DNA from: Phycisphaerae bacterium
GTDB lineage: Bacteria > Planctomycetota > Phycisphaerae > JAJVII01
Length of the DNA: 41,590 nucleotides
Assembly (NCBI GenBank): GCA_022072085.1
Contig: JAJVII010000054.1
Coordinates: 1-41,590, forward strand
Reading direction: 5' to 3'
Shown: in pieces, positions 16,239-23,601 of the stretch
Layout: each line of letters starts with the position of its first letter
How positions within the stretch are numbered: the first letter of the stretch is position 1
The notes under the pieces: generated by a model
What the model was told of the DNA's origin: nothing
Database searches by the model: none
What the model saw: only the letters and a program-made list of their open reading frames with translations
Made by a program: the position numbers and the translations under genes

Positions 16239-17087
16239 TCAGGCCAGCAGCCTCGCCCACAGTCCAGGGTCGAACTTCACCAGCGGGATGGTGTCGGCCA
16301 ACGTGCGGCTCTTGGCCATGCAGTGCGGCAGCTCGTTTGGGTAGACCGTGCGGGTCCCGCTGCCCTTGCCCTTGCCTTCCTTCACGTCCACGTCGTAGCC
16401 GACGAACAGCACGTGGTCCGCCCACTCGCGGACCCGCAGGCGAATCGACGACTTGCCGCTATTGGGGCTCTGAAGCCGCGGCTCGTAGCGAATCCAGTCC
16501 TCGCCGTTGGGATTGGGCACGGTCGCCGTGCAGTCGTGGCAGATCAGCACGACATTGCGGCCGGCCCGGACATGCTGGTCGAGGTCGCCCAGCAGGGCCA
16601 GGAAGGTGTCGTAGAGGTGCTGGTAGCCCTTGCCGTAGCCGTAGTCCTCGATCCGCTCGATCTTCGCGCCCTTCTCGTGCGGCACGTGCTTGAGCGTCCA
16701 GGCCAGAGCCAGTTCCTCGGCCTTCGTCGCCGAGTCGATGACGATGGTCTTGATCTCGTCCCAGCCGCTCATGTGCAGCGTGTCGCGGATCGCCTGCCAG
16801 TCGCCGGCGCCGCCGACCCGGTTGATCTGCCTGGCCAACTCCTCCGGCAACTGGCTGCGTAAGACGGCGAGCGAGTCGTCCAGGTCGAAGAAGGCGACGG
16901 GGCCGGGCGCGATGGCGGCCAGCGTCGTCTTGCCGATGCCGCCGGGGCCATAGATAACGACCCGGTGCCCGCCGGCGCTGCCGATGGGCATGAAGGCCGG
17001 CTTGCCGTTCGTCTGGCTCGGCTGGCTGGCCGGAGCGGGACGCTGTCTGGTCGGGATGGTTCGCGGTGCTGTCGGTGCCGAGGTCAT
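16239..17087 (-). CDS. RecA-like phage ATPase (AAA_24 type)
   Basis: This 282-aa protein carries a Walker A 'GPGGIGKT' at 47-54 after a Pro/Thr-rich N-terminal tail, and a Walker B-like 'IVIDSA' with Asp118. The spacing and the 'FFDLDDS' strand after Walker A match the RecA-like ATPases found in phage recombination modules (AAA_24, related to Sak4). They load recombinase or act as annealing helpers with a DUF669/SSB-like partner, which follows directly. AAAGGAG lies 9 bp before ATG 17087. Confidence 0.85.
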   Translation of the reverse strand: MTSAPTAPRTIPTRQRPAPASQPSQTNGKPAFMPIGSAGGHRVVIYGPGGIGKTTLAAIAPGPVAFFDLDDSLAVLRSQLPEELARQINRVGGAGDWQAIRDTLHMSGWDEIKTIVIDSATKAEELALAWTLKHVPHEKGAKIERIEDYGYGKGYQHLYDTFLALLGDLDQHVRAGRNVVLICHDCTATVPNPNGEDWIRYEPRLQSPNSGKSSIRLRVREWADHVLFVGYDVDVKEGKGKGSGTRTVYPNELPHCMAKSRTLADTIPLVKFDPGLWARLLA

Positions 17088-17284
17088 GGTCGTCTGCTCC
17101 TTTCGCGGTCCGGGGGGTTGGAGGGATTCGGCCGCAGGGCCTGCAGGCGGACCACCTTGCCGGCCTTGCGGTATTGGTCAGCACGGAATTCGAGGAACGG
17201 GTCGTCGCGGTCGGCCGCGTCGAAGCACAGCACGATCTCCCGCTGCCAGTTCCCCTGGTATTCGCGGTAACGGAACCATTTCAT
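17084..17284 (-). CDS. Hypothetical basic protein, 66 aa
   Basis: ATG 17284 overlaps the stop of the upstream gene by one base (TGATG), and its stop overlaps the ATPase start (ATGA). The product is small and basic with several aromatic residues at the N-terminus (Met-Lys-Trp-Phe-Arg-Tyr-Arg) and an Arg/Pro-rich tail. No family is recognised. Position between a ParB-fold protein and the ATPase suggests a DNA-related accessory. Confidence 0.55.
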   Translation of the reverse strand: MKWFRYREYQGNWQREIVLCFDAADRDDPFLEFRADQYRKAGKVVRLQALRPNPSNPPDRERSRRP

Positions 17285-18126
17285 CAGGCCACCTCCCGCG
17301 CCTTCTCGGCGGCGACCTCTTCGGGCAGCAGGAACAGTTCGCCGGAGGCAGCATGGAGCCTGGTCAGCGGCTCGCCGGTCAGGAATGCCATCAGCGCCCG
17401 CTCGATCTTGGCGTAGCGTTCGCGCTGCCGGCTTGCGCTGCGCTGGTCGGTGGTCATCAGGAAGGTGCGGAGCATGATGACCGGTTCGTCCCGCTCCTGG
17501 CGGGCCATCGAGGTGCTGAGGATTTCGCAGAATCGGGCCAACTGGGCGTGGTCGTTGGAGTACCAGGCCCGGACGATCACCGCCCGGCAGTCGGCGGCGG
17601 CGATGCCCCGCTCGCCCCGCAGAGGCAGGTTCTCGAAGGCGAACTCCAAGGCCAAGGCGTGGCGGGTGAGGACGTCGAAGGCTTCGTCGGATGTCACCGT
17701 GGCTCTCTCGCCACGGCCCAGCATGGCCCGCACAACGGACATGCGAACCGGGGTGGCCTTGCCCGCCCCACCGCACAGCCGCAACTGGTCAGCAATGCTG
17801 CGGCCTTTGCCGCCGTCGATGACCATCGCCTCGTCGGCTGGAACATTGAACCAGACATGCATCTCCACCGGCACATCCGCCTCGACCACCGCCCACAGCC
17901 GGTGCTGGCCGTCCAGGAGACGTCCGTGCGGGTCGAACGCGATGCCCTGATGGGTCAGCCGCCACTGGCCGGCCTTCATGGCCCGGGCGTAGCGCTTCAC
18001 GACGGCTCTGATGACGGGGCGGTTGAGGTTGTTCTGGTTGTCCAGCCAGCGGGTGGCCTGGCTGGGCGTGACCGTGATGCGGTTCATGCTGGGTGCGCGC
18101 TGAATTGAGGGCGGGGTCGTAGTCAC
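17284..18126 (-). CDS. ParB/Srx-fold protein with DGQHRL motif
   Basis: The 280-aa product has 'DGQHRLWA' at 72-79 following a strand-rich N-terminal part, a signature of the ParB/sulfiredoxin superfamily. In this superfamily the motif lies in a nucleotide-binding loop (CTP in true ParB, ATP in Srx). The remaining two-thirds are helical, resembling phage proteins that lack the classic ParB HTH. GTG 18126 overlaps the upstream ParB-like gene (GTGA). Together with the next gene and the methyltransferase it is one of three ParB-fold proteins on the element. DNA partitioning, silencing or modification could all fit. Confidence 0.7.
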   Translation of the reverse strand: MTTTPPSIQRAPSMNRITVTPSQATRWLDNQNNLNRPVIRAVVKRYARAMKAGQWRLTHQGIAFDPHGRLLDGQHRLWAVVEADVPVEMHVWFNVPADEAMVIDGGKGRSIADQLRLCGGAGKATPVRMSVVRAMLGRGERATVTSDEAFDVLTRHALALEFAFENLPLRGERGIAAADCRAVIVRAWYSNDHAQLARFCEILSTSMARQERDEPVIMLRTFLMTTDQRSASRQRERYAKIERALMAFLTGEPLTRLHAASGELFLLPEEVAAEKAREVA

Positions 18127-19121
18127 GATGCGTCTCCTTCGAGCAAGAGGTTCAGTTGAGCCACCAGGTCGACGATGAACTGGCGGCCGAATACGCTGAT
18201 GAGCGTCCGGGCGGCATGGACAGGATCGTGGGGCAGTTCCAGGGCGGTCTTGTATTGCGGTTTGCCTGGCCCTCGGACGGGCCGCATGGCCCGGGGCGAT
18301 ACTCCGCCCGGCCCGGACGGGAGATGGCGGGACTGGCGGACGGTGCGGGCGGCCCTGGCGGCTGCCTTGCCGCCGTCGGCGGCCACGCGGTCCTGTTCGT
18401 CCCGCGGCAGCTCGGTCAGATCGGCGGCGGCCGACACTGAGACTTCCCCCTTGCGGACGGCGTCCTGAAGCGCCGGCGTGCCAGCCTGGGTCACCTTCTT
18501 GGCCGCCTGGACCAGTCGCGGCGAGACATTCATCTCGGCTGCCGCCTGCTCACGGGCACGCACATTCATCTGCTGGGTGGGACCAGTCGCCGGTTCTTCG
18601 CGCTTTCTGGATGGGTTTTCTGAATGTGGCAAATTTGCCACATTCTGAGCCTGTGGCTGGTTGCGACGGGCCGATTCCGCCTGTCGTTCCTTCGCCTGCT
18701 TGCCGAATATCTCCTCCAGCGCTGTCGCCAGCATCGCCCGCTGGCTCTCGGTCAGGTTCCGCCGGCCGATCTGGTTTCGGATGATCCAGGCCTTCGCCGC
18801 GTCGCGATCCTGGACGTCCTCGGCCTCGACCGCCTCATAGGGAATCGAATGCTCGGTGCAGATCCGCAGGCGGTTGTGGCCGTCCAAGACGATGGGAACG
18901 ACCGCGAACGCCTTGCCGCACTTGGAGCAGGTGAACGGACTCGGCCGCTTGCCCCGCAACGGGACGCCGCCGCACGGGCAGGCCGGCCGCTCGTGCCAGA
19001 CCACCAGCGGCTCGCGGCAGCCGTCGGCCAGGAGGTTCTCCTCAAGCCCCGCCCGCTCCGCCGGCGTCATTGGCGGGATGAGCTTCTCGAACTCTGGATC
19101 AACGCGGATCTGCTCAGCCAT
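18123..19121 (-). CDS. ParB-like protein with a zinc-ribbon insertion
   Basis: The N-terminal ParB-like domain has 'REPLVVW' near 36-42 and 'LDGHNRL' at 79-85. Between them, at 48-68, lies an inserted Cys-x-Cys ... Cys-x2-Cys ribbon (C48, C50, C65, C68), which ordinary ParB proteins lack. A helical middle domain ('NLTESQRAMLATALEEIFG', about 121-139) and a possible HTH ('AAEMNVSPRLVQAAKKV', about 193-209) follow. A GGAG lies 8 bp before ATG 19121. The protein resembles plasmid/phage ParB-related DNA-binding proteins and may control copy number, replication or expression; the ribbon could add a sequence or partner contact. Confidence 0.75.
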   Translation of the reverse strand: MAEQIRVDPEFEKLIPPMTPAERAGLEENLLADGCREPLVVWHERPACPCGGVPLRGKRPSPFTCSKCGKAFAVVPIVLDGHNRLRICTEHSIPYEAVEAEDVQDRDAAKAWIIRNQIGRRNLTESQRAMLATALEEIFGKQAKERQAESARRNQPQAQNVANLPHSENPSRKREEPATGPTQQMNVRAREQAAAEMNVSPRLVQAAKKVTQAGTPALQDAVRKGEVSVSAAADLTELPRDEQDRVAADGGKAAARAARTVRQSRHLPSGPGGVSPRAMRPVRGPGKPQYKTALELPHDPVHAARTLISVFGRQFIVDLVAQLNLLLEGDAS

Positions 19122-19124
19122 GGG

Positions 19125-20108
19125 TCAGGCTCCTTGTCTTTCAAGCTCGGGGTTGACGTCTGTGAGGATCTGGTAGCCGGACGGAATCGACGTGCCGGGT
19201 GCGACGCGAATGCCGTTCAGACACACCTGGGCGAAATCGCAGTAGGAGCAGGTGAACCGGCCGGCGTTGCGGAACCAGGCGCGAGAGGGATCGCCGAGTC
19301 GGTCGGCCCGGCGGCGGACTTCCAGAAGTTGCTGGGCCTGCTGCCAGACCTCGGCCCGGTATTCGGCCAGGTCGTCCTCGAGGCGGGGGACTTCGCGGCG
19401 GGCGTAGTAAAAGTCGGGCCGCTCGCCGATGTCGTCAAGCAGACGCTTGCCGTATTGCTCGGGGGTCTCATGCTGCCGCAGGCGGATGGTCGGCTTGCGG
19501 GTCACGTCATACAGAACCGTGGCCACGTCGAAGCCCATCGCCCGGGCGGCGATGACGTAGAGGCTGATCTGGCCGTCGCACCGCAGCCGCAGCCAGTACT
19601 CGGAATCCGAAGAGATGTCCTCGCCGGCGGTCTTGTATTCCAGCACTGCCAGCCGGCCATCGGGCAGTTTGACGATGGCATCGATCTTGCCGGCGAGCAG
19701 GAACGCCCGGCTGGGCTTGCCGCTGTCGGGGTTGGTCAAGGGAATTTCGAACGATCGCTCGGCGGCCAGTACTTCCAGGTTGTCGTTCTCGTACCGCCAG
19801 AAGTACCCGGCCAGGAGCTGGGCCAGCGTCTCGCACTCGACCGCCCAATCAGTCGGCTCCGCCCAGTCGGGGCAGGTGGCGTAGCCGGCTCGGGCCTCGG
19901 TCGTCACGTCTACCAGGCTGACGCCGCCGTTACGCCGCTCCATGCCGTGGTGGTAGGCCGAGCCGAACCGCCGGGCCGCTTCCTGCCGGACGCGAGCCAA
20001 GCCGAGCTCGTATCGCAGGTAGTGCCGCCGCGGGCAGGCCCGAAGGGTCGTCAGCCGGGTGCTGGTCAGCAGCGAACGGGGATTTGAGGCGGCTGTGGTG
20101 GTGTTCAC
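19125..20108 (-). CDS. Cas4/RecB-like exonuclease with predicted [4Fe-4S] cluster
   Basis: This 327-aa PD-(D/E)XK nuclease has C25 ('LRACPRRHY') and the C-terminal trio C287, C290 and C296 ('CSYC...C'), the split four-cysteine arrangement that holds an iron-sulfur cluster in Cas4 and AddB. The nuclease site is formed by His53/His54, Asp143 ('GKIDAI'), and Glu157/Lys159 ('LEYKT'). Phage members resect DNA ends for recombination with a RecA-like ATPase and SSB, both encoded downstream. GTG 20108 overlaps the upstream stop (GTGA). No CRISPR array or other cas gene is near, so this is a phage nuclease rather than part of a CRISPR system. Confidence 0.85.
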   Translation of the reverse strand: MNTTTAASNPRSLLTSTRLTTLRACPRRHYLRYELGLARVRQEAARRFGSAYHHGMERRNGGVSLVDVTTEARAGYATCPDWAEPTDWAVECETLAQLLAGYFWRYENDNLEVLAAERSFEIPLTNPDSGKPSRAFLLAGKIDAIVKLPDGRLAVLEYKTAGEDISSDSEYWLRLRCDGQISLYVIAARAMGFDVATVLYDVTRKPTIRLRQHETPEQYGKRLLDDIGERPDFYYARREVPRLEDDLAEYRAEVWQQAQQLLEVRRRADRLGDPSRAWFRNAGRFTCSYCDFAQVCLNGIRVAPGTSIPSGYQILTDVNPELERQGA

Positions 20109-20410
20109 CGGCCGTCCTCCCCGTCGATGATCGCGACGATCAGCTCGACCTGCCGGGCGTTGAAAGCGGACTCCCCGAACCGGGCGGAGAGCACGGCCAT
20201 GAATGTCGCGTTGAGCACCAGCCCGACGAAGCTGTTCGTGCCGATCAGGACCACGCCGATGCTCTCGTCCACCAGGCACTCGGCCTCGGCCCGCACCCGC
20301 GCCGGACCGAGCAACTTGGCCGTCCCGTTCAGGCAGTCCGATAGGACCTTGCGGACCGCATCCAGGTCGACGTCCTCGTCGAATCGATACCTGTAAGCCG
20401 TTCTGCTCAT
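20105..20410 (-). CDS. Hypothetical protein, 101 aa
   Basis: ATG 20410 has GGGAGA upstream at a suitable distance. The product has a mixed N-terminal part with Tyr/Arg/Asp and a hydrophobic middle (about 55-80) that may be a buried core rather than a membrane helix. No domain is recognised. It lies between the DUF1580 regulator and the nuclease gene, overlapping the latter by 4 bp. Confidence 0.6.
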   Translation of the reverse strand: MSRTAYRYRFDEDVDLDAVRKVLSDCLNGTAKLLGPARVRAEAECLVDESIGVVLIGTNSFVGLVLNATFMAVLSARFGESAFNARQVELIVAIIDGEDGR

Positions 20411-20432
20411 GGGTCTCTCCCGTGGAAATGGG

Positions 20433-20798
20433 TCAGATGCCGGCCCGCGCCAGCACTTCGTCCGCCTGTTGAAGGGCACGCAGCCGCCGTTTCGATGTGA
20501 TCCGCCGCCGGGCCGCCCCCCGGACAAAGGCCGGCGGGTTGTCATCGTCAACAGCGGCAACCTGAGACATGAATCGCGTGAGGGCCTGGTGGCTGGTGCA
20601 TATCTTCCGGCCGACGCGGGCGTACTCCAGGCGGACGCCCCGCAGGCCGGCTCGGCACCACCGCCACAGCGTTGATATCGCGACCTTGCGGCCGTCGACC
20701 CGTGGCAGACGCCTCGCGGCCTGGTTCAGGCTGATCAGCTCTTCGTCCGGGCCGATCCGCGATTCGATTGCGTTCGTGTTGTTGGCTGCATCGATCAT
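20433..20798 (-). CDS. DUF1580-type DNA-binding protein
   Basis: The 121-aa protein matches DUF1580, a small family found mainly in planctomycetes: 'LISLNQAARRLPRVDGRKV' at 21-39 is followed by 'ISTLWRWCRAGLRGVRLEYARVG' (key residues Ser-Thr-Leu-Trp-Arg-Trp, Gly-Val-Arg-Leu-Glu), an excisionase/MerR-like helix-turn-helix pattern. It is the first gene of the large operon and lies 52 bp from an eight-copy repeat array, so it may bind there as a regulator or replication protein. ATG 20798 is preferred over TTG 20807. The family supports assignment to Planctomycetota. Confidence 0.8.
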   Translation of the reverse strand: MIDAANNTNAIESRIGPDEELISLNQAARRLPRVDGRKVAISTLWRWCRAGLRGVRLEYARVGRKICTSHQALTRFMSQVAAVDDDNPPAFVRGAARRRITSKRRLRALQQADEVLARAGI

Positions 20799-20850
20799 GC
20801 AGCCCAAAATAGACGTGTCCGAAGCAGGAATCCGCTGCGCAGAATCACTT

Positions 20851-20976
20851 ACGCAGTTTCTACGCAGTTTTGCAACCAGTTACGCAGTTTTACCACCAGT
20901 TACGCAGTTGGACTGACGCAGTTTCCGACGCAGTTGCGCACTCTGGCTACGCAGTTGCGCACCCAGTTACGCAGTG
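20851..20976. repeat. Array of eight ACGCAGTT iteron-like repeats
   Basis: ACGCAGTT occurs at 20851, 20862, 20882, 20902, 20916, 20928 and 20949, with a last copy ACGCAGTG at 20969. Start-to-start spacings are 11, 20, 20, 14, 12, 21 and 20 bp, so most copies lie on one face of the helix. Several 20-21 bp units also share a downstream half CCAGTT. The array fills the divergent gap between the DUF1580 gene and a plus-strand gene. It may be a set of operators, or iterons for a replication initiator. Confidence 0.85.
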
Positions 20977-21051
20977 CGCAGCGCTCACCTGAGGGCTGTC
21001 CAGGCCAATCAGCCGATGGAACCGCACCCACGCCGCGGGTATCATGCCGCG

Positions 21052-21597
21052 ATGGAATTGACCGAACCAAAGGGCCGAATCACCATCGACACGATGGTGG
21101 ACGTGATTCGCCGCGTGGAGGGCATGGGCTTCGACGCCAAACTGAAGGCGATTGACCAGTTGGCGGCGAGCCAGCCGAACGCCCTGGGCTGCGCCCTGGT
21201 CCTGCCGACGTTCGACGTGCCGATGCCCGTGGTTGACCACGTGCTCCACGTCGTCCTGGTAATCGCCGAAGCCGTCAAGGAAACCTTGGGCGGGTCGGTG
21301 CCGCTGATCACGTTGGACATGATCGAGCGATCGGCCGCCAAACACGGGGCGATGGTCCGGCTGCTGGATGGCGAGACAAAGGCGGAGGCAAGGCGTCTGA
21401 CCGACATCATGACCGAGGCGTATCCCGAACGGAACCTGTTCGCCTACGTAACGTGCTACATGAAGGAACAACTCGGCGGGCCCAGCCCGGAGCACGAACG
21501 GGCGATCTTCGCCGTGGCGACCGTCCTGGACGCGTTCGTGCAGATGCTCGGGCCTGCCGACGCTGACCGAGAGAGGAGAGCGAATGTTCAGCGATGA
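21052..21597 (+). CDS. Hypothetical protein, 181 aa
   Basis: The frame is open from 20974, but the first 26 residues overlap the repeat array, so ATG 21052 is the more reasonable start. The protein is helical with an N-terminal 'ITIDTMVDVIRRVEGMGFD' segment, a hydrophobic Val/Leu/His-rich middle and a C-terminal helix. No motif was recognised. It is divergent from the large operon and overlaps the next gene by 14 bp, so the two are probably co-transcribed and may be early genes controlled by the array. Confidence 0.65.
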   Translation: MELTEPKGRITIDTMVDVIRRVEGMGFDAKLKAIDQLAASQPNALGCALVLPTFDVPMPVVDHVLHVVLVIAEAVKETLGGSVPLITLDMIERSAAKHGAMVRLLDGETKAEARRLTDIMTEAYPERNLFAYVTCYMKEQLGGPSPEHERAIFAVATVLDAFVQMLGPADADRERRANVQR

Positions 21598-22009
21598 ACG
21601 AGCCAACGCGCTGCTGAATGAAATCCTGGACATCGTCTGCCCGACGTTTGAGGACACGACGAGCAGTTTCCAGTCTTCGGGGCGCTGGCCGCAGGGCAAG
21701 GACAGACCCGCGTTCGAGGTTCGCGTTTTCCCGTCGCCCGTCGAGTTGCTGGGCGGCAAGCACGACGGGGCGACGGCCTATCAGGGATTCCGTATCAACC
21801 TGAAGGCCCTCTATCTGGCCGTGTCGAAGATTTGCGAGGAAATCACGCTGTGGGAATTCGACAACGGCTCGAACCCCATGGACGACCTGCCCCGGCCCTG
21901 CATCACGATTGCAGGCATCTTCAAGGGGACTGACGGAGACATCCTGATGATCCGCATCTGCCCGTTCCCGCCAGAAGAGGCAGAGGTGAAGGAGAAGCAT
22001 CAGGTCTGA
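21584..22009 (+). CDS. Hypothetical protein, 141 aa
   Basis: GAGAGGAGAG before ATG 21584 is a good ribosome-binding site. The product is a mixed alpha/beta protein with an acidic C-terminus; a 'DGATAYQGFRIN' turn and two Cys-containing strands are visible but no known domain. The 185 bp after it up to the insertion sequence contains no recognisable gene. Confidence 0.7.
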   Translation: MFSDERANALLNEILDIVCPTFEDTTSSFQSSGRWPQGKDRPAFEVRVFPSPVELLGGKHDGATAYQGFRINLKALYLAVSKICEEITLWEFDNGSNPMDDLPRPCITIAGIFKGTDGDILMIRICPFPPEEAEVKEKHQV

Positions 22010-22185
22010 GGTCTGGCGATGGTGCTGCGAGCGAGGCGCATCACCGTGACCAGCCAGTCTCGCCGACGCGATAGACCAGAAGGCGTCGAGGCGGCGGCGA
22101 ATCGCCAGAATCTGGCGACGGGCAAAACTGCCGGCGGCGTTGCAGGTATCGAACCATACGCTCAGCCGTGCCGCCGTGCCTGCGT

Positions 22186-22212
22186 GCCTTTTTGCTGACT
22201 CATCCCCAGTTT
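22186..22212. repeat. Left target duplication and left inverted repeat of the insertion sequence
   Basis: GCCTTTTTG (22186-22194) is the target duplication; CTGACTCATCCCCAGTTT (22195-22212) is the left terminal inverted repeat. Confidence 0.95.
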
Positions 22213-23412
22213 CTGAAGTACAAGGCGGGTTCCTGCCGATTGTTTGTTTTGGGTAATCGGTTCGGCCGAACCACAGACAATCGAACAGGAAGGAGCCGCC
22301 ATGAATCGCACGGAGGCGATTGCGTGGGTGCTGTCGGTATGCGCTAATACTCTTCGGCTGTCGCAGGCGAAAACCTTGAGTGTCATCGTGGCCGCGGCCA
22401 TAGCCTGCTCGCGGATCAGCCTGGGCAACCTGGGTCGACAGATGCCGGGGACCGCCAAGCACCAGATCAAGCGTGCCTACCGGTTCATTCACAACAGCCG
22501 AATTGAGCCAACATTGGCCATGGCTGGGCCGATTCGGCAGCTCGTCAAACGCCGCAAGAAGCCCTTGTTGATAGGCCTGGACTGGACCGACGTTCGTGGG
22601 TTGACGACGTTGATGGCGGCCGCAGTGATCGGCGGGCGAGCAGTGCCGTTGTGCTGGGCCAGTTGCCCGCGGAATGTCTACGAGGGCCATCGCAGCCGCA
22701 ATGCCTTCGAAGAGTCGCTGCTGGGCGTGTTGCGGACGATGGTCCCGGCGAGAGTGAAAGTCATCCTGCTGGCCGATCGCGGGTTCGGCCGAACGAGCTT
22801 GGCCAAGTTTTGCCGTGAGCAGGGCTTCAGCTACCTGATTCGCATCCAACCCAAGGTGCATATCGCCAGCAACTCGTTCACCGGCAAGTTGCTGGATTAC
22901 CAAATGCACAAGGGTATCAGCCGCAAGCTGAGCGATGTCCGCTATCGCCAGGATCAGGCGGTATGCCAGCACGTGGTTGTCCACTGGGCCAAGAACCTGC
23001 CCAAGAAACGTGACGAGTGCTGGTTCCTGATGACTGACCTGCCGGGCACAGCGCGGCAGTTGATTGGCCTGTATGCCAAGCGAATGAGCGTTGAGCAACT
23101 GTTCCGCGACCTGAAGAACAAACGCAACGGCTGGAGCCTGCGGGACACCGGCATCCGCGATCCGCAGCGGTTCGACCGGCTGTTGCTGATCCTGGCGTTG
23201 GCTTACCTGCTGGTCTGCGGCGCCGGGCTTCTCGGCCGACTCAGCGGCAAGCCGTCGATGTGGTGCAGCAACAATCGCACCGGCGAATGCAGCGTGTTCG
23301 CCATCGGCCTGATCCTCATTCACGGCCGCAAACTACGCCTCTCCCCCACTGCAGCCTTTCAAGCACTGTTCCATGCTTCCGATTCCGCTGCACCAAACTG
23401 GGGATGAGTCAG
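22195..23412 (+). mobile_element. IS4-family (IS10-like) insertion sequence, 1218 bp
   Basis: Perfect 18-bp inverted repeats bound the element: CTGACTCATCCCCAGTTT at 22195-22212 and its reverse complement at 23395-23412. They are flanked by identical 9-bp sequences GCCTTTTTG (22186-22194 and 23413-23421), which are the target-site duplication. The CTGA-type ends, 9-bp duplication and YREK transposase place it with the IS10-like group of IS4. One transposase gene fills it. Perfect ends and duplication indicate a recent and probably still mobile copy. It sits directly upstream of a promoter for the cargo genes. Confidence 0.95.
22301..23407 (+). CDS. IS4-family transposase
   Basis: The 368-aa protein is a DDE transposase that cuts and pastes the insertion sequence. 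The predicted catalytic residues are Asp94 ('GLDWTD'), Asp159 ('LADRGF') and Glu265. The last lies in a complete IS4 YREK signature: Tyr258-x2-Arg261-x3-Glu265-x6-Lys272. ATG 22301 has AAGGAG 5 bp upstream, so the open frame further upstream is not needed. The stop codon lies inside the right inverted repeat, common in compact IS elements. No frameshift or internal stop is seen. Confidence 0.95.
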   Translation: MNRTEAIAWVLSVCANTLRLSQAKTLSVIVAAAIACSRISLGNLGRQMPGTAKHQIKRAYRFIHNSRIEPTLAMAGPIRQLVKRRKKPLLIGLDWTDVRGLTTLMAAAVIGGRAVPLCWASCPRNVYEGHRSRNAFEESLLGVLRTMVPARVKVILLADRGFGRTSLAKFCREQGFSYLIRIQPKVHIASNSFTGKLLDYQMHKGISRKLSDVRYRQDQAVCQHVVVHWAKNLPKKRDECWFLMTDLPGTARQLIGLYAKRMSVEQLFRDLKNKRNGWSLRDTGIRDPQRFDRLLLILALAYLLVCGAGLLGRLSGKPSMWCSNNRTGECSVFAIGLILIHGRKLRLSPTAAFQALFHASDSAAPNWG

Positions 23413-23421
23413 GCCTTTTTG
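23395..23421. repeat. Right inverted repeat and right target duplication of the insertion sequence
   Basis: AAACTGGGGATGAGTCAG (23395-23412) is the exact reverse complement of the left end; GCCTTTTTG (23413-23421) repeats the left target duplication. Confidence 0.95.
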
Positions 23422-23424
23422 CTG

Positions 23425-23454
23425 TTGACAAGGAGAAGGCGTGAACTGCATAAT
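23425..23454 (+). promoter_or_regulatory. Sigma70-like promoter for the cargo genes
   Basis: A perfect -35 TTGACA (23425-23430) is followed after 18 bp by CATAAT (23449-23454), a good -10. Transcription would begin near 23461 and run into the structured leader and the proline-rich gene. The insertion sequence ended 4 bp before the -35 box, so any upstream activator site has been displaced. Confidence 0.65.
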
Positions 23455-23534
23455 CTGGGCCGTGCCGTGGCGTTCGAGGCGACAGGCGGACGGTGTTCTC
23501 ACTCAAGTCCTGCAATCAGCCAGCCGAAGAGGAA

Positions 23535-23578
23535 GCCCATAGACGGAACGTCCATGGGCCGCTAAACTTGTACGTTTA
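23535..23578 (+). other. Two hairpins in the 5' leader of the proline-rich gene
   Basis: GCCCATAGACG (23535-23545) pairs with CGTCCATGGGC (23549-23559) through 10 of 11 positions around a GAA loop. A second hairpin follows with TAAAC (23563-23567) and GTTTA (23574-23578). Both lie between the promoter and the ribosome-binding site at about 23590. They may stabilise or regulate the transcript; no known riboswitch pattern was recognised. Confidence 0.45.
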
Positions 23579-23601
23579 TGGGCAAACCAAGGAGACGGAC
23601 T

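Noticed and set aside
20851-20976. Repeat array considered as a CRISPR array
   Set aside because: Units are only 8-9 bp with spacing of 11-21 bp; CRISPR repeats and spacers are much longer, and the Cas4-like gene nearby is a phage nuclease without other cas genes.
22010-22194. 185-bp gap considered for a remnant gene or small RNA
   Set aside because: No promoter, hairpin with T-run or conserved frame could be supported.
21407-23323. Minus-strand frame of 638 codons across two hypothetical genes and the insertion sequence
   Set aside because: It crosses the boundary of a recent insertion sequence and reads antisense to a clear transposase, so it cannot be one real gene.
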